Source of the DNA: Chitinophagales bacterium
Lineage (GTDB): Bacteria; Bacteroidota; Bacteroidia; Chitinophagales; Chitinophagaceae
DNA: 64,000 nucleotides
Assembly (NCBI GenBank): GCA_021323755.1
Contig: JAJPKJ010000074.1
Span: 1-64,000, forward strand
Reading direction: 5' to 3'
The notes under the pieces are model-generated. The model was given only the letters and a program-made list of their open reading frames with translations. It ran no database searches and was not told the origin of the DNA. The position numbers and the translations under genes were made by a program. This document shows positions 1 through 7,000 of this stretch, one piece after another. How positions within the stretch are numbered: position 1 is the stretch's first letter; each line of letters starts with the position of its first letter.

Positions 1-107
1 CGCTTCCGTAAATTTTGATTTTTTCATGAGCAATTTTCACATTTAAATTATGAATAATTACCCCGATTTTCTAGTTTATCTTGCTTCGATTTTTTGGGGG
101 GAGGTCA
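1..107 (-). mobile_element. IS3-family element, left end and start of orfA (runs off window)
   Basis: Reading the minus strand from 107, the sequence starts with a TGACCTCCCCCC terminus, continues through a leader of about 80 bases, and reaches an ATG at 27-25. From there it encodes MKKSKFTEA, the usual opening of IS3-family OrfA (an HTH_Tnp_1 protein) in Bacteroidota. The element therefore extends leftwards out of the window, and its completeness cannot be judged. The same terminus and leader recur inverted at 1058 and, shorter, at 1860. The IS3 assignment rests on the OrfA N-terminus and the TG terminus; the subgroup (perhaps IS407-like) is inference. Confidence 0.7.
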
Positions 108-178
108 GAGTTCATTTAAAGTTAACAATTTTGCAAACTATTAAATGGCCGACTTTACGAGGAGCCAACTTATTTTCT

Positions 179-943
179 TTAATTCCGCCTCAATATTATA
201 TTTCCTTCGACTCTTATTTTCTTTGATTTTATCTCAATGCCCTTTTCATTGAACCAATGATAAATGACGGTGTCTTTATTTGTATTTGAGAAATTTAATA
301 ATAATGAACTCCTATCTTCTTTCCAAGTTTTGTATGGCAGCTTTATTTTTCCAGAATCGGAATAATAATATTTTATAGTATCCCCACGTTCATTAAAAAA
401 ATATGTAAGTCCTTCGATGACATTGTTTTTGTAATTTGTTCTCATACTAGTCACCCCATTTATATAGAACTCCTTATATTCTCCCATTTTAGTAGTATCG
501 TCAATTAATTCGTATCTTTTAACAATTAGACCATTTGTATCATATTGTTCGCAAATACCGTTGAACATTCCATTTTTCACTGTAAATCGCTGAGATATTT
601 TACCGTTCTCATAAAATCTTATAAGCTTACCATCACAATTATAAATGCTGGTATCGCATGCATTTTCAATACTGTCGATTTGATAAATTCTCCCGCTTTC
701 ACAATAAATAAGTTTAGTGCCAATATATTTGTTCCGTATTACACTTGCTTTTTGTGCAATTTTACCATTTTCGTAAAAATTTGTGATATCGTAATTTTCG
801 TTTTCGGCTGACTTAAATTCTATCTTAGTCTTAATTTTTCCGTCAGGAAACCGATAATAGATGGTTCTCGAACTATTGGTGCAGCAATTGAGTGCAAGCA
901 TGAGCAAATAAAAACTTAAAAAAAGCCATATTATTTTAATCAT
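179..943 (-). CDS. Lipoprotein-like protein with YwqK/MORN-type repeats
   Basis: This is a 254-residue protein with a hydrophobic N-terminus ending in a Cys-Cys pair near residues 20-21, which suggests export and possibly lipidation. The body consists of repeated short beta-hairpin units of the form YENGKIxxxxxxKNxxxxG (for example around residues 107-130 and 155-185). These are characteristic of the MORN_2 repeats found in 'YwqK family antitoxin' annotations. No toxin gene is visible beside it, so the antitoxin label should not be taken literally. The gene starts 14 bases beyond the stop of a truncated coding remnant (958-1057) on the same strand, so the two probably once shared an operon. 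Both lie between inverted IS3-family ends (107 and 1058). Its partner and true role are unknown. Confidence 0.75.
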   Translation of the reverse strand: MIKIIWLFLSFYLLMLALNCCTNSSRTIYYRFPDGKIKTKIEFKSAENENYDITNFYENGKIAQKASVIRNKYIGTKLIYCESGRIYQIDSIENACDTSIYNCDGKLIRFYENGKISQRFTVKNGMFNGICEQYDTNGLIVKRYELIDDTTKMGEYKEFYINGVTSMRTNYKNNVIEGLTYFFNERGDTIKYYYSDSGKIKLPYKTWKEDRSSLLLNFSNTNKDTVIYHWFNEKGIEIKSKKIRVEGNIILRRN

Positions 944-957
944 TAACCTTGAATTTA

Positions 958-1057
958 TTACTTTACGTAAATCGTTTCGAATTTTTCTGATTTATAATTA
1001 AATCTTATTGTATCTATTACGTTACCATTCGAATCATATTTCACTTTATAAGAGATT
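958..1057 (-). pseudogene. 3' remnant of a gene truncated by an IS end
   Basis: On the minus strand an open frame ends at a TAA at 960-958 and encodes residues such as KVKYDSNGNVIDTIRFNYKS upstream of it. There is no start codon before the frame runs into the IS3-family terminus at 1058. The composition looks coding. The best reading is the C-terminal stub of a gene that lay immediately upstream of the 179-943 gene and was cut by the insertion. No family could be recognised. Confidence 0.5.
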
Positions 1058-1200
1058 TGATCTCCCACAAAAAATCGAAGCAAGATAAACTAGAAAATCG
1101 GGGTAATTATTCATAATTTAAATGTGAAAATTGCTCATGAAAAAATCAAAATTTACGGTAGCGCAAATTGTTTTTGCGATCAAGGTTTCTAACACGTCTA
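1058..1200 (+). mobile_element. IS3-family element remnant, left end and truncated orfA
   Basis: This is a near-perfect inverted copy of positions 1-107 over about 90 bases: terminus TGATCTCCC, then the shared leader, then ATG at 1137 encoding MKKSKFTVAQIVFAIK. Similarity to OrfA stops after roughly 20 residues. The frame continues to 1328 with sequence unlike a transposase, so the element is truncated and non-functional. The right boundary is approximate. Its 5' end faces the 5' end of the left copy, enclosing positions 108-1057. Confidence 0.7.
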
Positions 1201-1360
1201 CTATTGAATCGGCAACGCACCTGCCTGTTATCGGTTACACGCAATGGTGGAGCAACAATATCGGCAAACCTCTGAACAATTATTTTTCAAGCGTGGCAAT
1301 GTCGCCAACAACACAAACGGTAGAATGAACTGAAACAATAACATGGAAAGGAGACAACAA

Positions 1361-1774
1361 ATGAAAACAATAAATGTAATTGTCATACTATCCTTTTTAT
1401 TGCAGGCATGTGGAGGCCAGCTGCCTACGCAAAAGGATGTTCCAGGTAAATGGGAAAGTGCCAAAGGATCTGAATTTATTTTTAATGAAAATGGAACATT
1501 TACAGCTAAATCAATACCTACAGAATTTGGCTTTTTGCCATCAGATAGCTTGCAGAATATAAAGTTCGATGGCGTCGGTAAGTGGGAGTTCAGAAAAGGA
1601 AATTCTGATTGGGAAGTATCTGTAGATTTTGACAAGACTAGCGTTGATAAAACCTGCACATTCCCATTATTAATTGCCGGGGAGAAAGGGATATTAGATA
1701 ACAAGCCGCCCTGGTATCTTTTTGTATGGAAGGGAGAGGAAGGCGGGGAGCGATATTCTTTTAGGAAACAATAA
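1361..1774 (+). CDS. Small lipoprotein, lipocalin-like fold suspected
   Basis: The protein has 137 residues from the ATG at 1361, which is preceded by an AAGGAG-like sequence (unusually clear for this phylum). This start is preferred over 1343 because it gives a clean signal sequence with lipobox LLQAC (Cys17). The mature part has a GKWES....EFIFNENGTFTAKS pattern and a second GKWEF. Such 'threshold for expression' strand pairs are common in lipocalin-like Bacteroidota lipoproteins. It ends with the motif RYSFRKQ and is followed at once by a strong hairpin terminator. No specific function can be given. It stands alone between two IS-end remnants. Confidence 0.65.
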   Translation: MKTINVIVILSFLLQACGGQLPTQKDVPGKWESAKGSEFIFNENGTFTAKSIPTEFGFLPSDSLQNIKFDGVGKWEFRKGNSDWEVSVDFDKTSVDKTCTFPLLIAGEKGILDNKPPWYLFVWKGEEGGERYSFRKQ

Positions 1775-1776
1775 TC

Positions 1777-1812
1777 AACAAAGCCGCAGAGAATGCGGCT
1801 TTGTTGTTGTAT
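1777..1812 (+). terminator. Intrinsic terminator after the 1361-1774 gene
   Basis: AACAAAGCCGC (1777-1787) pairs perfectly with GCGGCTTTGTT (1795-1805) across a 7-base loop, giving an 11-bp stem followed by a T-rich stretch. It lies three bases beyond the stop codon region of the lipoprotein gene. Confidence 0.8.
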
Positions 1813-1859
1813 GCTTATAGCATATGCCATTTTTTATTGTCCAAGTTTTTGCTTCATCT

Positions 1860-1925
1860 TGACCTCACCTCAAAAAATCGAAGCAAGATAAACTAGGAAA
1901 TCGGGGTAATTTTTCATATTTTAAA
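1860..1925 (+). mobile_element. Solo IS3-family left end
   Basis: Third copy of the terminus and leader found at 1-107 and 1058-1200, in the same orientation as the second. It begins TGACCTCACC and keeps the shared core AATCGAAGCAAGATAAACTA, then diverges around 1915. No orfA follows. Instead the ATG of an unrelated gene (1937) occupies nearly the place where orfA would start. Confidence 0.6.
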
Positions 1926-1936
1926 TTCAAAATAAA

Positions 1937-2467
1937 ATGGAAAAAAGGTTGCAAAAATATAAGTATGCAAGTCTTTTATGCTTACTTCCTGGATTTGGAC
2001 TTATTATTGGTTTATTTTTAATCTTTTTCGCAGTTTTTGAATTTAAGAGTAGATCTTTTATCTTGATTATTCTCGGCGAAATGGCAATTTCAGTTCTGTT
2101 TTTCATTTTGCTGAAAAACGATGCGGAGTATCAATTTCACTATAGCAAAGAATCCGCGGTTTTATTTTCAAGAGAAGTAGTTGATGACTTAAATAGTATT
2201 GAACAAAAATTGAAAGACTTTAAACTAAAATTTGGAAATTATCCAGATAGTTTAGAACAACTTGAAAAAGAATATCCAGAATTGCATATAAAAGATCCAC
2301 TAAGCGCCAGAAACCCTAAAATAAATAAGTCAGTGGATTATAACTATCATAGCTTTGATACTACCTATTTACTTTTTTCTTCGGGAATAGATGCGATTCC
2401 AAATACAAAGGACGACATTTATCCTTCGCAAAGCAAGGCAGATTCAATTTTAAAGGTTAAGAAGTAA
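1937..2467 (+). CDS. Membrane protein with a pseudopilin (T2SS-G-like) C-terminal domain
   Basis: The 176-residue protein has two hydrophobic segments (about residues 13-33 and 38-60), then a soluble domain. From about residue 85 that domain resembles the C-terminal half of type II secretion major pseudopilins: a helix IEQKLKDFKLKFGNYPDSLEQL, a DP motif, and a loop GIDAIPNTKDDIYPS. That loop matches the calcium-site GxDG(x)PxTxDDI pattern of GspG-type proteins. The hydrophobic N-terminus is not a normal prepilin leader, and no secretion genes are nearby, so this is a stand-alone relative. Transcription may come from the IS leader directly upstream. Known: similar domains occur in orphan Bacteroidota proteins. 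Inferred: envelope location. Confidence 0.6.
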   Translation: MEKRLQKYKYASLLCLLPGFGLIIGLFLIFFAVFEFKSRSFILIILGEMAISVLFFILLKNDAEYQFHYSKESAVLFSREVVDDLNSIEQKLKDFKLKFGNYPDSLEQLEKEYPELHIKDPLSARNPKINKSVDYNYHSFDTTYLLFSSGIDAIPNTKDDIYPSQSKADSILKVKK

Positions 2468-2563
2468 GTACGCTTACTTCATTAGCTTTTTTCTTAACAG
2501 TAGCATTTATCTCGTCTAATAAGCCATTAACTCTTCCACCTTTTATTGATTGTGTCCCCTTTC
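2457..2563 (-). pseudogene. Possible 3' coding remnant
   Basis: Between the stop of the 1937-2467 gene and that of the 2563-2844 gene, the minus strand has an open frame of about 35 codons without a start codon. It encodes a stretch such as SIKGGRVNGLLDEINATVKK and ends at a TAA at 2459-2457, inside the 3' end of the opposite gene. The composition looks like the C-terminus of a real protein. It may be chance. Confidence 0.3.
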
Positions 2564-2844
2564 TATAGATAAACTACAACGGCAAATAGAATGAGAAAAT
2601 ATACAATTGGTGCAGCGAAACAAAGTATCCCTCTTGTGTATTGCCTATGGATAAGATAATACATTCCGGCTATCATTAATAAAATTGAATTTACCCAATT
2701 AAACCGTGATAATATTGTTAGAATTCTTTGAAAAGGTATTGGAAAAGTTGATTTGATCCTTAAGTAATAGATTATGGGAATTATTATGGTTATTGCCAAT
2801 ATGGTAAAAGAAATGTTGGTATATAGATTTAGATTCTTATTCAT
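2563..2844 (-). CDS. Small membrane protein, unknown
   Basis: The 93-residue protein has three hydrophobic segments (about residues 8-27, 43-65 and 72-92) separated by short basic loops. No known family is recognised. A degraded relative lies 1.1 kb away on the same strand: the stretch around NWVNSILLMIAGMYYLIHRQ (residues 49-68) reappears as NRVNSQIIMNAGMYYLVLKQ in the pseudogene at 3907-4140. The gene therefore belongs to a small family that has been duplicated locally. Confidence 0.5.
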   Translation of the reverse strand: MNKNLNLYTNISFTILAITIIIPIIYYLRIKSTFPIPFQRILTILSRFNWVNSILLMIAGMYYLIHRQYTRGILCFAAPIVYFLILFAVVVYL

Positions 2845-2948
2845 TTAGGGATTAAGCTAACGAGAGTTTTATGGTTACCGTTATTGCAATTGTTATTTGA
2901 TTGGAGAGAGTATTATTCTAAGGAGAGTTGTTATCAGGGTTTTCATTG

Positions 2949-3233
2949 TTATTGGTTTTGCCGGTATGATCGTTGTAATGCCTGTCGACTTGGTGGAGAA
3001 TATACAGGTTTAGTTTCAATTGGCGTGTATCCTTTGCATTCAGCCGTAAAGTATTGCTTTCTCGCATCATTTTGATCTACACCTAACTTCTCAGCTATTG
3101 AGGTCAATAGGACGGTTTGCGCACGTGAATGTTTTAATATTTTTGTCATGCCGAATACTTCCTTTGCGATAAAGCAAACGATAATGAAGGCAACCAGCGA
3201 AGCGATTAAATAAAATACTAAATCAATGTTCAT
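2949..3233 (-). CDS. Small single-pass membrane protein, unknown
   Basis: The 94-residue protein has one membrane helix at residues 5-26, followed by a charged segment. That segment contains LTSIAEKLGVDQNDARKQYF, a short helical motif also seen in other Bacteroidota hypothetical proteins. The tail is rich in Pro, Ser and Arg. The start codon lies one base from the stop of the upstream 96-residue gene, so the two are co-transcribed and probably translationally coupled. No function can be assigned. Confidence 0.5.
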   Translation of the reverse strand: MNIDLVFYLIASLVAFIIVCFIAKEVFGMTKILKHSRAQTVLLTSIAEKLGVDQNDARKQYFTAECKGYTPIETKPVYSPPSRQALQRSYRQNQ

Positions 3234-3234
3234 G

Positions 3235-3525
3235 TTAAGTTGTTTTTAGAGTTTTTCTTATTTTGGTTTTTTTATCATGTTGTTTGCTTACAATATTCTT
3301 TCTTTTTATTATCTTTTTTGGAGAGTGCTTTAATGATATTTCATCCTGAATCGCTATGAATAATTCTTCAGGCTTCATATTTAGCTCAACGGTTTTATTC
3401 TTGTCATAATAATATTTTGTAAATCCGATACCGGCATCAATTGTTGAAGTGTTGAAACAATGCCGCCTGAATTCAATGAAACTTTTAAACCCGGTTTTCA
3501 GCTTTAATTCGATTTGAGTGATCAT
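3235..3525 (-). CDS. Small basic protein, unknown
   Basis: This 96-residue cytosolic protein has no signal or membrane segment. The N-terminal two thirds look like a compact domain (phrases such as KTGFKSFIEFRRHCFN and ELNMKPEELFIAIQDEISL). The last 25 residues are a lysine-rich tail, which suggests nucleic-acid or membrane-surface binding (inference). It is the first gene of a two-gene unit with the 94-residue membrane protein. No recognised family. Confidence 0.45.
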   Translation of the reverse strand: MITQIELKLKTGFKSFIEFRRHCFNTSTIDAGIGFTKYYYDKNKTVELNMKPEELFIAIQDEISLKHSPKKIIKRKNIVSKQHDKKTKIRKTLKTT

Positions 3526-3696
3526 GTTGTAATTTTTAGCGTTATAAAATTACAAAACGGTGAATTAATCCAGTGGTTATAATGTTTAATGGTAAGTGTT
3601 TGCTACTATGATTCATTACCCCACAATCGCAAGGTTAATTATTATTGTTCCTTCTCCAATTCTCCATACCATACTTTGCTGATGGAATCCTAGTTC

Positions 3697-3828
3697 TTAA
3701 TTTACAACCATTTTTATTAAAATTTCCTTTATCTGAGTTAGTGAAAGGTTTTTAAATTCCCCGGTATAAACGCACATGCTCCAATTATCGGGAGAATTAA
3801 ATAATATTGCCCTTTTACTCTTTTTCAT
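3697..3828 (-). CDS. 43-residue small protein, unknown
   Basis: A short open frame from ATG at 3828 to TAA at 3697, encoding phrases such as MKKSKRAILFNSPDNWSMCV and SLTQIKEILIKMVVN. The C-terminal 'LSLTQIKEILIKM' resembles in style the 'MKPEELFIAIQDEIS' region of the 96-residue neighbour at 3235-3525. Residue composition is coding-like, but no homology is recognised and the frame could be a remnant in this decayed region. Confidence 0.4.
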   Translation of the reverse strand: MKKSKRAILFNSPDNWSMCVYTGEFKNLSLTQIKEILIKMVVN

Positions 3829-3906
3829 TGTTGATATTCTTTATTTATTCTTCTTAAACTTCAAGTGTAGCCTTCCTGATTCTTAGGACAAGCAATTAAT
3901 TCGGTG

Positions 3907-4140
3907 CTAATAATTTCTTATCCGGACTATAATTCGATTGAAATTGTGTTTGTAGCTTGGAAGCAGAGTGCTGGTATTTATCTCCAATAAGCGAACCAGC
4001 TTGTAATTCTTTTTGATTCCACGAAGCAGCACAAAATATTGCTTTTCTTTATTGCTTAAGGACCAGATAATACATTCCAGCATTCATTATTATTTGCGAA
4101 TTCACCCGATTGATTGGATCGTGGAAAAGGTCGATTGGTC
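3907..4140 (-). pseudogene. Mosaic pseudogene, paralogue of the 2563-2844 gene fused to another remnant
   Basis: The minus strand from about 4130 encodes NRVNSQIIMNAGMYYLVLKQ, closely matching residues 49-68 of the 93-residue membrane protein at 2563-2844, and then meets a stop. In a second frame, starting around the same point, an uninterrupted coding-like stretch (for example SLSNKEKQYFVLLRGIKKNY) runs to a TAG at 3909-3907. This looks like two gene fragments joined by a deletion. Boundaries are approximate. Confidence 0.5.
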
Positions 4141-4228
4141 TACGAAAAAAAATCATTAATCAGCTAATCTATTGATCTTGGTCATGTACAATCGTGATTG
4201 CAACAAATAACTTTATAAAAAAATAGGT

Positions 4229-5047
4229 ATGAAAACAATATTGGTCGCTACTGATTTTTCCGTTGCCGCTTCCAACGCTGCAAATTATGGAACGGATATG
4301 GCAATTGCCATGGGTGCAGATATTTTTATAATAAGTGTTGTAGAAATTCCTGCAGCCGTCGGCGAAATTCCTATCGTGATCAATGAAGGAGAAATGATTA
4401 ATGATGCTGAAAAAAATATGGCGAATCTCAAAGAAGAGCTGAGCAGAAAAGTGAATGGCAAAATGAATATCCGTACTGAAGTCACATTCGGATTGTTCTT
4501 TGAACACCTGGAAGAAACATGCAAAAAAATTGATCCGTATGCTGTTGTAATCGGTGCTCGGGGAAAATCGGGGGTTGAACGTATTTTTTTTGGAGCTCAT
4601 GCGGCTTATACTATGCGGCATTTAAGATGGCCGGCGATCGCAGTTCCGTTGGACAGTTCTTTTTCTTCTATAAAGAAAATCGGATTCGCTTGTGATTTTG
4701 ATGAAGTGGTTGAAACAACACCGATTAATGAAATCAAAACGTTGGTCAATGATTTTCATGCTGAGCTGCATGTGATCAACCTGGGAAGAAAAAAAGAGTT
4801 TGATCCTGAAATTGTTTTCCAATCTGCACTCATGCAAGAAATGTTGATTTCATTAAAACCGGAATATCATTTTCTCACGAGCCAGGATGTTGATGAAGGC
4901 ATAATGACTTTTATTGAAATGCAGCATATTGATTTGCTCATTGTCTTGCCAAAGCGGCATCGCCTGATCGATAAGATAATGCACAAGAGCCATACAAAAC
5001 AATTTATCCTGCGTAGCGATGTGCCTGTGCTTTCGCTTCATCAATGA
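4229..5047 (+). CDS. Universal stress protein, tandem UspA domains
   Basis: The 272-residue protein carries two Usp domains (residues about 1-145 and 150-272), the usual arrangement in Bacteroidota. The first domain opens with MKTILVATDFSVAASNA and contains GARGKSGVERIFFGAHA. That stretch corresponds to the ATP-binding G-2x-G-9x-G(S/T) signature, though its final residue is Ala rather than Ser/Thr, so nucleotide binding is uncertain. The second domain is more divergent and lacks the signature. It is cytosolic and probably acts as a stress or starvation survival factor. It converges with a thioredoxin gene group on the minus strand, a pairing often seen in stress-related clusters. Confidence 0.85.
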   Translation: MKTILVATDFSVAASNAANYGTDMAIAMGADIFIISVVEIPAAVGEIPIVINEGEMINDAEKNMANLKEELSRKVNGKMNIRTEVTFGLFFEHLEETCKKIDPYAVVIGARGKSGVERIFFGAHAAYTMRHLRWPAIAVPLDSSFSSIKKIGFACDFDEVVETTPINEIKTLVNDFHAELHVINLGRKKEFDPEIVFQSALMQEMLISLKPEYHFLTSQDVDEGIMTFIEMQHIDLLIVLPKRHRLIDKIMHKSHTKQFILRSDVPVLSLHQ

Positions 5048-5165
5048 GCAAAGTTATTTGCCATAATATGAAAATGCTGATATTTCCCTGGAAGTGACCG
5101 GATATAATAAGAAAAAAGATTAGAGAAAGAGTGAATCAAGATCATGAATGACAGGACATGGTAGG

Positions 5166-5468
5166 TCATGTCAAATGCATATTTAGGTGCATTAATATTT
5201 CTTTGGCAGATGTGACACCTTTTTTCTGCCATAAAATCTTTCCTTTCTTAAAAATAATAAGGGTAGGTATAGATTGTATTCCATACATTTTTGCAAAAGC
5301 GGGGTTTTTATCAACATCCATTTTTAAAATGGTAGCCCGTTCTCCCACTCTGCTTTTTATTTCTTCTAATATTGGCGCCATTAATTTGCACGGAGCACAC
5401 CATTCAGCAAAAAAATCAACAACTACGGGTTTATCGCCCTGCACATGTCCTTCAAAATTATTTATCAT
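5166..5468 (-). CDS. trxA: Thioredoxin
   Basis: This 100-residue single-domain thioredoxin has the active site WCAPC at residues 23-27, the cis-proline loop SIPTLIIFKKG, and no signal peptide, so it should act in the cytosol as a disulfide reductase. The length is typical. It is the last gene of a minus-strand series (6524 to 5166) of small proteins; 20 bases separate it from the 130-residue gene upstream. The symbol is used in the family sense, since Bacteroidota often carry several thioredoxins. Confidence 0.88.
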   Translation of the reverse strand: MINNFEGHVQGDKPVVVDFFAEWCAPCKLMAPILEEIKSRVGERATILKMDVDKNPAFAKMYGIQSIPTLIIFKKGKILWQKKGVTSAKEILMHLNMHLT

Positions 5469-5488
5469 TTTTAAGCATATTTTTGGCT

Positions 5489-5881
5489 TTACCTTTTTGT
5501 AGCTGTACCATGGAAGATATCTAAAGTTGCATTTTCCCCGATCTTGTTTTGCTCTTCCAGGACCAATTCATCTGTGCCAACTGTTTGGACCCAGCCATCT
5601 ATCTGGCGACGAAATATCTGTACATTCAATCCGAATAATTCCCGGAACTGCTGTTCCACTCTTCCTGTTTTTTCCCAGGAATGTATTTCGATTGCGCCAG
5701 AATTATGACGTTTGCGCACTTCAGCAATTGTTCTGTTGTGCGGCAACAAATGTTTTAAAGAAGACGCTTCCTGCCAATGGTGTGCTTCATCAAAAAATTC
5801 GATCTTAAGAAAAGGATATTGCTCGGAAAAAATTCTGCATACCTCTCCAATAGTATTAATATCGTTTATTTCAATAATCAT
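5489..5881 (-). CDS. Conserved hypothetical protein, thioredoxin-associated
   Basis: The 130-residue soluble protein has phrases such as EIHSWEKTGRVEQQF and RELFGLNVQIFRRQIDGWVQ. It has no signal, membrane helix or metal motif. The sequence and its place directly upstream of a thioredoxin gene resemble a small uncharacterised family found next to UspA/thioredoxin genes in Bacteroidota. The association is from memory and not searched. A role in stress or redox metabolism is inference only. Confidence 0.6.
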   Translation of the reverse strand: MIIEINDINTIGEVCRIFSEQYPFLKIEFFDEAHHWQEASSLKHLLPHNRTIAEVRKRHNSGAIEIHSWEKTGRVEQQFRELFGLNVQIFRRQIDGWVQTVGTDELVLEEQNKIGENATLDIFHGTATKR

Positions 5882-5887
5882 GATTCA

Positions 5888-6049
5888 TTAGTCATTATGC
5901 TCAATAAATATTTCGTATAATTTCATAAGAAGAAAAATAAAAAAGTTCTTGATATAGCTAAAAAATATTATTATAAGCAGCAGCGCAACGAACCCTGCCG
6001 TCCAGGCAAAAAATCCTGTCTTTACAATATATTCCGTAAATGTGTTCAT
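5888..6049 (-). CDS. 53-residue single-pass membrane protein
   Basis: This short gene runs from ATG at 6049 to TAA at 5888. It encodes a protein starting MNTFTEYIVKTGFFAWTAGF with one long hydrophobic segment (about residues 10-42) and a charged C-terminus ending EIFIEHND. It ends six bases before the start of the 130-residue gene, which supports it as a true operon member. Function unknown. Confidence 0.5.
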   Translation of the reverse strand: MNTFTEYIVKTGFFAWTAGFVALLLIIIFFSYIKNFFIFLLMKLYEIFIEHND

Positions 6050-6296
6050 ATACTTGCTTTTGAATTGTTGATATTCGCGCTTTCATCATCAAAAAAATAT
6101 TTCAGCCTTTGTGTTTCATATCAGCGATTCTTATTACAAATCTATTTCTCAATTAACGGTAAAGCAATGACAATGGTCATGAACCTATATGATAGTTAGA
6201 TTTAAGAATTTTCTATAAATCTGTAATGAGGTTTCCAATGACTTGCTTTCAGCAAATAAGTTAATTACAAACTCAGTATCGATACAATACCTGGGT

Positions 6297-6524
6297 TTAA
6301 TCAGCAATAGAATCCTTCTTTTTTTTCGGACAACTATTAATGCCAAACAAACTATATAAGGGACATGCACCCACAAGACTGGTTAATAGTAAAATGCCGC
6401 CTGCTGCCAGTAAAATGACTCCAGGTATGCCCTTGACAAAAAAATCTTCAAACCACAATACAAAAATTATACAGGCAATGATCAAACGAATTAATCTGTC
6501 GGTATAACCCATGTTCTTTTTCAT
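6297..6524 (-). CDS. DUF2892 (YgaP-like transmembrane) protein
   Basis: The 75-residue protein starts MKKNMGYTDRLIRLIIACI and has two membrane helices (about 13-30 and 34-52), followed by the conserved GACPLYSLFGINSCPKKK ending. This is the hallmark of DUF2892, the membrane domain of the rhodanese YgaP, here stand-alone. The paired cysteines (in ACPLY and NSCP) could take part in sulfur or redox chemistry, but this is not established for stand-alone members. It heads the minus-strand group leading to thioredoxin. Confidence 0.8.
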   Translation of the reverse strand: MKKNMGYTDRLIRLIIACIIFVLWFEDFFVKGIPGVILLAAGGILLLTSLVGACPLYSLFGINSCPKKKKDSIAD

Positions 6525-6613
6525 AAAAAATATTTAACGTGTTTAGAATAATGAAAGCCGTTATTTATTATAGGCAGCCAAAAAAGACTTGATTTTTTAT
6601 CAAAAGATTTGCC

Positions 6614-6850
6614 ATGGCCACCAATAATTATTTTAACAAATACATTCACCAAAAATATTTAAGTGATAGGTTTAAAACGATGATTTTCGTTAGCCCTAAT
6701 GCTGATCATGATTATCTAAAAAACATTGACCCTATTATAGGGTATATGCATTTTTACAGGACAGGCAGTAATGATCTTGATGCCCAATATTCCGGATCTT
6801 TAATTGGCATTCTCATATGGCTAATGACCTTGGTAAATGGCATCTTGTAG
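6614..6850 (+). CDS. Doubtful 78-residue protein
   Basis: An open frame beginning with MATNNYFNKYIHQKY and ending in a hydrophobic stretch (GILIWLMTLVNGIL). No family is recognised, there is no obvious promoter, and the surrounding 6525-7000 segment holds nothing else. It may be a remnant or chance frame, listed because it is the only candidate in this gap. Confidence 0.25.
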   Translation: MATNNYFNKYIHQKYLSDRFKTMIFVSPNADHDYLKNIDPIIGYMHFYRTGSNDLDAQYSGSLIGILIWLMTLVNGIL

Positions 6851-7000
6851 TGTACATGAAATCATGGATATTTAGGAAAGATTTCCAAAGGCATTAAATA
6901 ACGTCGATGTATACTCGAGAAATGAAGACCGGCTAATAAAGGGTAGATGAAACCTCCGGCTACGCCCGTTACTGGGTCTCCTATGCAAAAAAATATTTGC

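Noticed and set aside
179-943. Toxin-antitoxin system
   Set aside because: The YwqK-type repeats are called antitoxin in databases, but no toxin lies beside the gene and the protein looks exported.
1-1200. Composite transposon
   Set aside because: Two inverted IS ends enclose DNA, but the right copy is truncated, the left runs off the window and no target duplication was seen.
1131-1328. 65-codon frame beginning with an IS3 OrfA N-terminus
   Set aside because: Only the first 20 or so residues match; the rest is not transposase. Kept as part of the IS remnant, not as a gene.
1228-1830. 200-codon frame on the minus strand
   Set aside because: Overlaps the lipoprotein gene, whose signal peptide and terminator fit the plus strand; composition is not protein-like.
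2884-3075. 63-codon plus-strand frame
   Set aside because: Cysteine-rich chance frame antisense to the 2949-3233 gene.
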